Made by a program: the position numbers and the translations under genes
The notes under the pieces: generated by a model
Told to the model about the DNA's origin: nothing
Seen by the model: only the letters and a program-made list of their open reading frames with translations
The model's database searches: none
Origin: an uncultured Streptococcus sp.
GTDB lineage: Bacteria > Bacillota > Bacilli > Lactobacillales > Streptococcaceae
Assembly: GCA_902480035.1 (NCBI GenBank)
Contig: CABSRC010000105.1
Coordinates: 1-5,149, forward strand
Length of the DNA: 5,149 bases
Reading direction: 5' to 3'
Shown here: in pieces, positions 1 to 4,197 of the stretch
Position numbering within the stretch: position 1 is the first letter of the stretch
How the letters are laid out: each line of letters begins with the position of its first letter

Positions 1-339
1 GCCAATAAGGATCTTCGCTATGTCGTTCCAACTGAAGCCAGCAACCTTTGGTTTGATAACATTGTCATTCCAAAAACCGTGAAAAATAAAGAAGCAGCAT
101 ATGCCTTTATTAACTTCATGCTTCGTCCTAAAAATGCTTTGAAAAATGCTCTTTATGTCGGCTACTCTACGCCAAATAAAAAAGCCAAAGCCATGTTGCC
201 AAAAGAAATCCAAGATGACCAATCCTTCTATCCAAGCGATGAAACACTGGACCATTTGGAAGTCTATCAACAATTAGGCAAGAAATTGCTTGGAGTCTAT
301 AACGATCTTTACCTTCAGGTCAAGATGTATCGGAAATAA
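1..339 (+). CDS. potD: Spermidine/putrescine ABC transporter substrate-binding protein PotD, C-terminal part (5' truncated by window)
   Basis: This is the last 112 codons of the extracellular polyamine-binding lipoprotein of the PotABCD importer, which delivers spermidine or putrescine to the membrane permease. The reading frame is open from base 1; the GTG/Val at 79 is internal and not a start. Visible landmarks of the family are SNLWFDN (residues 15-21 of the fragment), corresponding to the ligand-pocket segment with an aromatic and an acidic residue, then VIPKTVKNKEAAYAFINF, the RP-N helix, GYSTPNKKAKAMLP, and FYPSDET followed by a terminal helix ending VKMYRK. The order and spacing match the C-terminal lobe of E. 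coli PotD (INFLLRP, GYPTPN, LYPDAET there) as I recall it. The stop at 337-339 is followed within 4 bases by an intrinsic terminator, so this is the last gene of its operon. Identity is secure; the ligand preference is not determinable here. Confidence 0.95.
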   Translation, partial: ANKDLRYVVPTEASNLWFDNIVIPKTVKNKEAAYAFINFMLRPKNALKNALYVGYSTPNKKAKAMLPKEIQDDQSFYPSDETLDHLEVYQQLGKKLLGVYNDLYLQVKMYRK

Positions 340-342
340 CAC

Positions 343-367
343 AAAAGGAACCTTTGGGTTCCTTTTT
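343..367 (+). terminator. Intrinsic terminator of the pot operon
   Basis: A perfect 10-bp inverted repeat (343-352 with 357-366; AAAAGGAACC / GGTTCCTTTT) with a 4-base loop TTTG is followed by one more T. It begins 3 bases after the potD stop codon. The A-tract/T-tract symmetry could give weak activity in both directions. It separates potD from the downstream array, which has its own promoter. Confidence 0.9.
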
Positions 368-403
368 GATTGCCTTATAAAAGTCTCTAACTAGTGAGTT
401 AGA

Positions 404-431
404 TTGAGATTCATATGAAAGATGCTATAAT
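404..431 (+). promoter_or_regulatory. Sigma-A extended -10 promoter for the paralog array
   Basis: The -35 is TTGAGA (404-409), followed by a 16-base spacer, a TG dinucleotide at 423-424 (TGC before the hexamer) and a perfect -10 TATAAT (426-431). Transcription should start near 438, leaving a leader of about 50 bases before the first start codon at 488. I saw no equally good promoter further into the array, so this one probably drives all six genes as one transcript. Confidence 0.82.
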
Positions 432-442
432 AGTAAGGAAAG

Positions 443-468
443 TGACTGGCCCATTCAGTCATGAATGG
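443..468 (+). promoter_or_regulatory. Array leader with two mutually exclusive hairpins
   Basis: Two inverted repeats overlap in the 5' leader. One is TGACTG (443-448) with CAGTCA (456-461) and a 7-base loop. The other is CCATTCA (451-457) with TGAATGG (462-468) and a 4-base loop GTCA. They share bases 456-461, so only one can form at a time. Neither is followed by a U-tract, so neither is a terminator by itself. The second ends 7 bases before the GGAG ribosome-binding site at 476. A regulatory role is inference; both stems are short. Confidence 0.35.
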
Positions 469-487
469 AACGATTGGAGAAGAAGAA

Positions 488-931
488 ATGAAAAGACGAC
501 TGGAATTATTTTTGATTATTCTGTTACCGATCCTAGGAATTGTTTTTCTAGGAGGAAAAATCATGACACTGACCAAAAGACCGGAGCAGAAGATAACAAC
601 CACTTCTTCAAAGAAAGTCATTCAAAAATCAGAAGAAGAGATAAAAAAAGAACAAGTAGCCTATTTGAAAAAACATGAAAAAGAAATCGGCGATTTTGTG
701 AAAGCTCAAAATCCGAAAGTTGAATCCGTACAGATCGATTGGGATCAGACACAATGGAGTGATGGTGGGCTTACAACTCCCGAATATTATATAAATGTTT
801 TTGGTCGGATTAATCATATTGAGAACTCAGGATGGGGAGTGGATATTCCCATGAATGAAGATGGGACTGTAAATCTTAAAAATATGACGATGGGCGATTA
901 CATCAGTATTGATGGTGAGCCTATTGACTAA
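488..931 (+). CDS. Array copy 1: small membrane-anchored extracytoplasmic protein of unknown function (TTPEYY class)
   Basis: A 147-residue protein that I cannot assign to a named family. Residues 7-23 form a hydrophobic anchor (LFLIILLPILGIVFLGG) after a basic start MKRRLE, predicting N-in topology with the rest outside. A Lys/Thr/Ser linker (about 27-47) leads to a charged helix (about 48-73), a strand VESVQIDW (78-85), W90, the motif GGLTTPEYY (93-101), INVFGRINH (102-110) and SGWGVDIP (114-121). The start at 488 is chosen over an in-frame ATG at 461 because GGAG at 476-479 is 8 bases from it and because copy 6 starts at the same residue. No lipobox cysteine is present: Lys24 lies where copies 4 and 5 have Cys24. 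It is the first gene behind the array promoter and about three quarters identical to copy 6 by hand count. Confidence 0.85.
   Translation: MKRRLELFLIILLPILGIVFLGGKIMTLTKRPEQKITTTSSKKVIQKSEEEIKKEQVAYLKKHEKEIGDFVKAQNPKVESVQIDWDQTQWSDGGLTTPEYYINVFGRINHIENSGWGVDIPMNEDGTVNLKNMTMGDYISIDGEPID
550..565 (+). promoter_or_regulatory. Internal Shine-Dalgarno and in-frame Met26 in array copy 1
   Basis: AGGAGG (550-555) stands 7 bases before an in-frame ATG (563-565), the codon for Met26. This is a better ribosome-binding site than the one for the full-length start (GGAG at 476). Initiation here would give a 122-residue product without the membrane anchor. The same arrangement occurs in copy 6. The Gly-Gly codons supply the GGAGGA, so chance is possible. 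Both products may exist; this is an inference from sequence only. Confidence 0.4.
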
Positions 932-981
932 TGGAAATATAAAGTGTTTTGAAATTTTACTGTTTTAAAGAAAGTTACCTC

Positions 982-1410
982 ATGAAAAAACAAACGCTAT
1001 TTAAATTAATCACTACGATAGCTATCTTTATGAGCATGGGAGGTTGCGTAAAACAAAAGGAACAAACGAAACAAGCGCAAACTGTCACCTCTTCATCAAC
1101 CAAAGAAGACAAAGAAGCCATAAAACAAAAACAGCTCACTTACCTCAAAGAACATGAACAAGAAATCGTCGATTTTGTCAAAGCTCAAAATTCAAAAGTT
1201 GAATCCGTACAGATTGATTGGGATCAGTCACAATGGAGTGATGGTGGTCTCACAACTCCCGAATATTATATAAATGTTTTTGGTGGCATTAATCATATTG
1301 ACGATTCTGGTTGGGGAATAGATATTCCAATTAATGATGATCAGTCAATTGAAATGCGAGAAATGTTTATGCTCCATGAACCTACGATTGGCGGAAAGCC
1401 TATTTCCTAA
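982..1410 (+). CDS. Array copy 2: small predicted lipoprotein, TTPEYY class, chimeric
   Basis: A 142-residue predicted lipoprotein of unknown function. The signal peptide is MKKQTLFKL plus a hydrophobic stretch and the lipobox MGGC with Cys22; Met at -3 is tolerated but not ideal. A Ser/Thr linker with SSSTKED (38-44) is followed by a charged helix KQKQLTYLKEHEQEI (48-62), VESVQIDW (73-80), W85, GGLTTPEYY (88-96), NVFGGINH (98-105) and SGWGIDIP (109-116). The ATG at 982 is preferred over an in-frame TTG at 949 because it yields a normal signal peptide and matches copy 3. The Shine-Dalgarno is poor (AAAGAAAG, 967-974). The front end matches copy 3 nearly base for base while the domain matches copy 1, marking it as a recombinant. 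It lies 50 bases after copy 1. Confidence 0.85.
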   Translation: MKKQTLFKLITTIAIFMSMGGCVKQKEQTKQAQTVTSSSTKEDKEAIKQKQLTYLKEHEQEIVDFVKAQNSKVESVQIDWDQSQWSDGGLTTPEYYINVFGGINHIDDSGWGIDIPINDDQSIEMREMFMLHEPTIGGKPIS

Positions 1411-1457
1411 TCAAGTACATGCATTTTGAAAAAGAAATATTTTAGAGACAGATACCC

Positions 1458-1895
1458 ATGAAAAAACGAACGCTATTTAAATTAATCACTACCTTAGCTA
1501 TCCTTGCAAGTATTGGAGGATGTACCATAAAATCAAAAGAGCAAACGAAACCAGCACCAATTGCAACCCCTTCGACAACCAAGGAAGATAAAGAAGCAAC
1601 GAAGCAAAAACAAATTGACTATTTGAAAGAACATGAAAAAGAAATTGAGGATTTTGTAAAGTCAAAAAATTCTAAAATAGAATCAGTTCAGGTTAATTGG
1701 AGTGATATTCGATGGGGCGAAGCTGGCAACGGAACACCTCAAGGAGGTGGCGAGATTATCGAGTTGTATGGTGGTTTTAATCATATTGAAAATTCTGGTT
1801 GGAATGTCACGATTGAGATTGTTAATGAAATGCCTGATCTTAAAACCATGATATTAAGCAATGGTTTTGGTGTTGGAGGAGAAGTATTTGAGTAA
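1458..1895 (+). CDS. Array copy 3: small predicted lipoprotein, NGTPQGG class
   Basis: A 145-residue predicted lipoprotein of unknown function. The signal peptide MKKRTLFKLITTLAILAS ends in the lipobox IGGC with Cys22, so export and attachment to the outer face of the membrane are expected. A Thr/Pro/Ser linker (about 27-43) precedes the helix KQKQIDYLKEHEKEIEDFV (49-67), the strand IESVQVNW (74-81), W86, GNGTPQGGGEI (90-100), YGGFNH (104-109) and SGW (113-115). In place of TTPEYY it carries the NGTPQGG motif shared with copies 4 and 5. The ATG at 1458 is the natural start since the signal peptide begins there. The Shine-Dalgarno is weak (AGAGACAGA upstream). It follows copy 2 by 47 bases and precedes copy 4 by 18. 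Confidence 0.86.
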   Translation: MKKRTLFKLITTLAILASIGGCTIKSKEQTKPAPIATPSTTKEDKEATKQKQIDYLKEHEKEIEDFVKSKNSKIESVQVNWSDIRWGEAGNGTPQGGGEIIELYGGFNHIENSGWNVTIEIVNEMPDLKTMILSNGFGVGGEVFE

Positions 1896-1913
1896 TTGGG
1901 ACAAGGAAAAGCT

Positions 1914-2351
1914 TTGAGATTAGAAACAAGACAAATCATGGTAACAGTGGTTGCCATTGTTGGATTTTTAGGCCTTGGAGGCTGCGTTGGGAAATCAAAA
2001 GAACAGACGAAACCAATAAATCACATCTCTTCTTCATCAATCAAGGAAGACAAAGAAGCCATTAAACAAAAACAGCTCGCTTACCTCAAAAAACACGAGC
2101 AAGAAATGACGGCCTATGTGAAAGCACATAATGCCAATATTCATCAGGTGTCTTATGACTGGGACAGTGTTCAAACAGTTGTAGGAGGTAATGGAACACC
2201 TCAGGGAGGTGACGAAATACTATTAGTTTATGGTTATGCCAATGGAAGTGATCTAACAAATTTTAGCTTGAATTTTACGTTAGACGAAAATAAGATGCCT
2301 AAAATAGATTCAATTGGTTCTGATAGTTTATATAGGGTAGAAAAGAAATGA
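1914..2351 (+). CDS. Array copy 4: divergent small predicted lipoprotein with TTG start, NGTPQGG class
   Basis: A 145-residue predicted lipoprotein of unknown function. I choose the TTG at 1914: AAGGA (1903-1907) is 6 bases upstream and the product starts MRLETRQ, giving the basic n-region. The in-frame TTG at 1896 has no site and the ATG at 1938 would lose the positive charges. The lipobox is LGGC with Cys24. The linker and helix (SSSIKEDKEAIKQKQLAYL) match the other copies closely, but the domain is the most divergent: SYDWDSVQTVVGG replaces the two-Trp segment, NGTPQGGDEI is kept, GGFNH becomes GYANG, the SGW tryptophan is missing and the tail ends LYRVEKK rather than GG-x-x-FE. It may have a changed partner or be relaxed. 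The 18-base gap to copy 3 is the tightest in the array. Confidence 0.78.
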   Translation: MRLETRQIMVTVVAIVGFLGLGGCVGKSKEQTKPINHISSSSIKEDKEAIKQKQLAYLKKHEQEMTAYVKAHNANIHQVSYDWDSVQTVVGGNGTPQGGDEILLVYGYANGSDLTNFSLNFTLDENKMPKIDSIGSDSLYRVEKK

Positions 2352-2410
2352 TCCATCTGTTAGATAATTAGAGATGCAATAGAGGAATCACTTTTAAACG
2401 AAATAAAATT

Positions 2411-2854
2411 ATGAGAAAACAAATAAACAATCTGATGATCGCACTTGCTTTCATTTCAACACTTGGATGTCTACTAGGATGTGTGAAGCGAGAACGTGAA
2501 AAGAGCAGACAAGCACAAACTGCAACCTCTTCCTCCACTAAAGAAGATAGAGAAGTGATCAAACAAAAACAACTTGCTTATCTCAAAGAGCACGGGCAAG
2601 AAATCGTCGATTTTGTGAAATCAAAGAGTTCAAAGATTGAATCTGTTCAAATTTATTGGGACGAAACGCAATGGATTGAGGGTGGAAATGGGACACCACA
2701 AGGTGGTGACGAAATGATTCTCATTTTTGGTGGATTTAATCAAAATCCTGAATCTAGTTGGCGAGTTGATGTAGTCGTGGAAGACGGAAAAATTAATTTA
2801 AAGACAATGTCTTTGGGCCAATACTTAAGGATAGGTGGAAGAATTTTCGAATAA
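2411..2854 (+). CDS. Array copy 5: small predicted lipoprotein with two candidate lipobox cysteines, NGTPQGG class
   Basis: A 147-residue predicted lipoprotein of unknown function. After MRKQINN and a hydrophobic core, two cysteines could be lipidated: Cys20 (TLGC) and Cys24 (LLGC). LLGC fits the lipobox better and aligns with Cys24 of copy 4. The linker SSSTKEDREVIKQKQ (41-55) and helix are standard, followed by IESVQIYW, TQW, GGNGTPQGGDEM, FGGFNQ, SSW and the terminal GGRIFE. The start at 2411 is the only suitable ATG. No good Shine-Dalgarno lies at normal distance; the nearest, AGAGGA (2381-2386), is 24 bases away, so translation may be weak or helped by the AT-rich leader. Gaps are 59 bases before and 46 after. 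Confidence 0.84.
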   Translation: MRKQINNLMIALAFISTLGCLLGCVKREREKSRQAQTATSSSTKEDREVIKQKQLAYLKEHGQEIVDFVKSKSSKIESVQIYWDETQWIEGGNGTPQGGDEMILIFGGFNQNPESSWRVDVVVEDGKINLKTMSLGQYLRIGGRIFE

Positions 2855-2900
2855 ATAAGTTGATAGAACAATACGAAGTGTGTAGATTGGAGAGAATTGA

Positions 2901-3344
2901 ATGAAGAGACAAATGGAACTATTTTTGATCATTTTGTTACCGATACTAGGACTGGTTTTTCTTGGAGGAAAAATCATGACCCTGACCAAAAGACCCGAAC
3001 AGAAGATAACGGCCTCATCTTCAAAGAAAGTTGTACAAAAAACAGAAGAAGAGATAAAAAAAGAACAACTGGACTACCTAAAAGAACACGAACAGAAGGT
3101 TATTGATTTAGTCAAAGCACAAAATTCAAAAGTTGAATCCGTTCAGATTGATTGGGATCAGACACAATGGGGTGATGGTGGACTGACAACTCCTGAATAT
3201 TATATGAGTGTTTATGGACGTATAAATAATATTGAAGAATCGGGTTGGGGAGTAGATATCCCAATTAGTGAGGACAATACATTGAATCTAGATGAGATGT
3301 ATATAGGATCCGACATTGATATAGGGGGAAGATTATTTGAGTAA
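2901..3344 (+). CDS. Array copy 6: small membrane-anchored extracytoplasmic protein (TTPEYY class), near twin of copy 1
   Basis: A 147-residue protein of unknown function that aligns without gaps to copy 1, with about three quarters identical residues by hand count. It has the same anchor (LFLIILLPILGLVFLGG, 7-23) with Lys24 instead of a lipobox cysteine, the same TLTKRPEQKIT linker, helix EEEIKKEQLDYLKEHEQ (49-65), VESVQIDW (78-85), W90, GGLTTPEYY (93-101), VYGRINN (104-110) and SGWGVDIP (114-121). The end GGRLFE resembles copies 3 and 5 rather than copy 1. The start at 2901 is supported by GGAG at 2889-2892, 8 bases upstream as in copy 1. It is the last intact member; a gene remnant and a terminator follow. 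Confidence 0.86.
   Translation: MKRQMELFLIILLPILGLVFLGGKIMTLTKRPEQKITASSSKKVVQKTEEEIKKEQLDYLKEHEQKVIDLVKAQNSKVESVQIDWDQTQWGDGGLTTPEYYMSVYGRINNIEESGWGVDIPISEDNTLNLDEMYIGSDIDIGGRLFE
2964..2978 (+). promoter_or_regulatory. Internal Shine-Dalgarno and in-frame Met26 in array copy 6
   Basis: GGAGG (2964-2968) lies 7 bases before the in-frame ATG at 2976-2978, codon 26. This reproduces the arrangement in copy 1 although neighbouring synonymous positions have changed. Internal initiation would make a 122-residue form with no anchor. Whether ribosomes use it is unknown. Confidence 0.4.
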
Positions 3345-3345
3345 T

Positions 3346-3547
3346 TGGAATTTAAAAAGTTTTGATAATCTACATGCTTCATTAGCTGAATCAACATATA
3401 GAGATAGACTCCAACAAGTTTCCATATGAACAATTAGATCAAATCCAGGAAGAGCGTTCAAAGCTCAAATGGGAGTATGACAACGAGATAGATGCTTTCT
3501 ATAAAAATCAGAAAAAGCTGGCATCGAAAGCCAAAAAAAATCAGTAA
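3346..3547 (+). pseudogene. Frameshifted, start-less remnant of a small helical protein gene
   Basis: From 3346 one frame reads LKSFDNLHASLAESTYRDR then LQQVSI and stops at 3427. The next frame over continues with PYEQLDQIQEERSKLKWEY (from 3422) and then a lysine-rich tail ending KAKKNQ, with TAA at 3545-3547. Removing one T from the TTT at 3419-3421 joins the two into a single highly charged, probably coiled-coil C-terminus of about 65 residues. No start codon with a ribosome-binding site precedes it, and it begins directly after copy 6. It looks like the tail of a gene whose front was lost, perhaps when the array expanded. The charged C-terminus is reminiscent of small helical partners of LXG toxins (DUF3958/DUF5082-like), but that is a weak guess. 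Confidence 0.55.
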
Positions 3548-3568
3548 GGTTGTCCTTACTGATTTTTT
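3535..3568. terminator. Bidirectional intrinsic terminator between convergent genes
   Basis: A perfect 15-bp inverted repeat (3535-3549 with 3554-3568) surrounds the 4-base loop TTGT. The core is TCAGTAAGG / CCTTACTGA, flanked by six A on the left and six T on the right, so it can terminate both the array transcript and the convergent minus-strand gene. The TAA of the plus-strand remnant (3545-3547) lies inside the stem, and the TAA of the minus-strand gene (3567-3569) overlaps its edge. Confidence 0.92.
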
Positions 3569-4001
3569 AGTTGGATCCAGATGTGGCTGTATCTGCGCCA
3601 CTGTCTGTTGCTGTGGAACCTTGGTCTTGTGCGGCAGATGAACTGGTTTCTGTAGCAGATGAGCTATCGGTTTCTTTTTGTGAACTTGTTTCTGTATTGC
3701 TTGAATTGGTTTGTGTATTGGTGTTAGCATCTGTATTGGTAGCGCTTGAGTCAGAGCCCTTATCATGAACTACGACGACACTGGTGCTACTAGATGGTTT
3801 GTCTTCTGTTTTTTGATTGTCTTTATTGAGCAGGCTCATAATGGTAAAGGAAGTGACGATAATCCCTAAGAGACTGGCAATCGTAGCTACAACGGTTTGA
3901 AATACGGATAAACCTTGTTTGACTTTCTCACCGCGAGATGGTCTTGAATCTACTTTTTCCTCAGGTTTTTGGTTTTTGTTACTTCTTGAATATTGTGACA
4001 T
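3567..4001 (-). CDS. Single-pass membrane protein with long Ser/Thr/Asp-rich extracellular tail (possibly DUF6556-type streptococcal protein)
   Basis: A 144-residue protein starting MSQYSRSNKNQ. Residues 1-30 are charged and cytoplasmic (KPEEKVDSRPSRGEKVKQG), residues about 31-58 form one membrane span (VFQTVVATIASLLGIIV and following), and the rest is a low-complexity Ser/Thr/Asp/Asn/Gln tail of about 80 residues, apart from a short SVVVVHDKG segment. The tail probably lies outside, in or through the cell wall, and has no LPXTG sorting signal. I prefer the second ATG (4001): the AGAGA at 4008-4012 is 6 bases from it, but touches the first ATG at 4007, which would add two residues. The opening resembles proteins I recall as DUF6556 in streptococci; the family name is from memory and the function unknown. 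It has its own promoter and converges on the array. Confidence 0.85.
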   Translation of the reverse strand: MSQYSRSNKNQKPEEKVDSRPSRGEKVKQGLSVFQTVVATIASLLGIIVTSFTIMSLLNKDNQKTEDKPSSSTSVVVVHDKGSDSSATNTDANTNTQTNSSNTETSSQKETDSSSATETSSSAAQDQGSTATDSGADTATSGSN

Positions 4002-4044
4002 GTTCATTCTCTTTCTATCAAAAATTGTTTTTTAACACTTTCCT

Positions 4045-4073
4045 ATTATAAGTCATTTTCTGAAAAATGTCTA
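4045..4073 (-). promoter_or_regulatory. Promoter for the minus-strand membrane protein gene
   Basis: On the minus strand, -35 TAGACA (4068-4073), a 17-base spacer and a perfect -10 TATAAT (4045-4050). Transcription should begin near 4038, giving a leader of about 37 bases containing an A-rich run (TTAAAAAACAATTTT) before the start at 4001. Confidence 0.78.
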
Positions 4074-4126
4074 AAAAGAACTGAATTTTATAGAGTGATT
4101 TTGCCGCATCTCTCTTTATCAAATCC

Positions 4127-4155
4127 TTGTCCCAAGCGGTTAGAAATGATAAAAT
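4127..4155 (+). promoter_or_regulatory. Extended -10 promoter for the cysteine desulfurase
   Basis: -35 TTGTCC (4127-4132), a 17-base spacer, TG at 4147-4148 and -10 TAAAAT (4150-4155). It is divergent from the minus-strand promoter at 4045-4073; the two -35 elements are 53 bases apart. Transcription should start around 4162, leaving a leader of about 32 bases. Confidence 0.68.
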
Positions 4156-4182
4156 AGAAGTTACGTAAAAAGAAAGTGATGG

Positions 4183-4197
4183 ATGCGTAGGACATGA
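4183..4197 (+). CDS. Possible 4-codon leader ORF overlapping the desulfurase start
   Basis: ATG CGT AGG ACA TGA encodes Met-Arg-Arg-Thr. Its TGA (4195-4197) overlaps the desulfurase ATG (4194-4196) as ATGA. A purine-rich GAAAG (4172-4176) lies 6 bases before this ATG, whereas the real start has only AGGA with a 1-base spacer or GGA at 10 bases. The arrangement would allow translational coupling by re-initiation, but a four-codon ORF is easily due to chance. Confidence 0.25.
   Translation: MRRT

Larger units (their letters stand above)
488..3344 (+). repeat. Six-copy tandem array of diverged paralogous genes
   Basis: The six copies have start points 488, 982, 1458, 1914, 2411 and 2901, a repeat period of about 455-500 bases. 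Conservation is highest in the linker/helix segment and, among copies 1, 2 and 6, in the TTPEYY segment: bases 773-805 are identical to 1252-1284. Bases 993-1016 at the front of copy 2 are identical to 1469-1492 of copy 3. The array grew by tandem duplication and was then reshuffled, by recombination or gene conversion. Confidence 0.85.

Noticed and set aside
461..487. ATG at 461 as the start of copy 1, adding nine residues
   Set aside because: It lacks a ribosome-binding site, lies within the leader hairpin and has no counterpart in copy 6. The GGAG before 488 and the alignment favour 488.
415..678. Overlapping 87-codon ORF in another frame of copy 1, with a similar ORF (2897-3106) in the same place in copy 6
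   Set aside because: Similarity between the two is a by-product of DNA similarity between copies 1 and 6. Their Arg/Lys/Asp-rich composition is that of a shifted frame, the second uses a TTG with no proper site, and differences fall at the third positions of the main frame.
949..981. TTG at 949 as start of copy 2
   Set aside because: It would put MKFYCFKESYL before a normal signal peptide, with no Shine-Dalgarno; copy 3 starts at the equivalent of 982.
2860..2888. Possible internal promoter before copy 6 (TTGATA, 17 bases, TAGATT)
   Set aside because: The -10 is weak and the expected transcript start would fall after the GGAG site at 2889, leaving no ribosome-binding site on the message.
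488..3344. Direct repeats as a CRISPR array or insertion sequences
   Set aside because: The repeat unit is a whole gene of about 450-500 bases with diverged copies; there are no short identical repeats with spacers, no terminal inverted repeats and no transposase.
3571..3768. 65-codon plus-strand ORF opposite the Ser/Thr tail, rich in Val/Leu/Ser
   Set aside because: It is the antisense shadow of a repetitive Ser/Thr coding tract, where reversed codons give long open frames. It also lacks a convincing start site.
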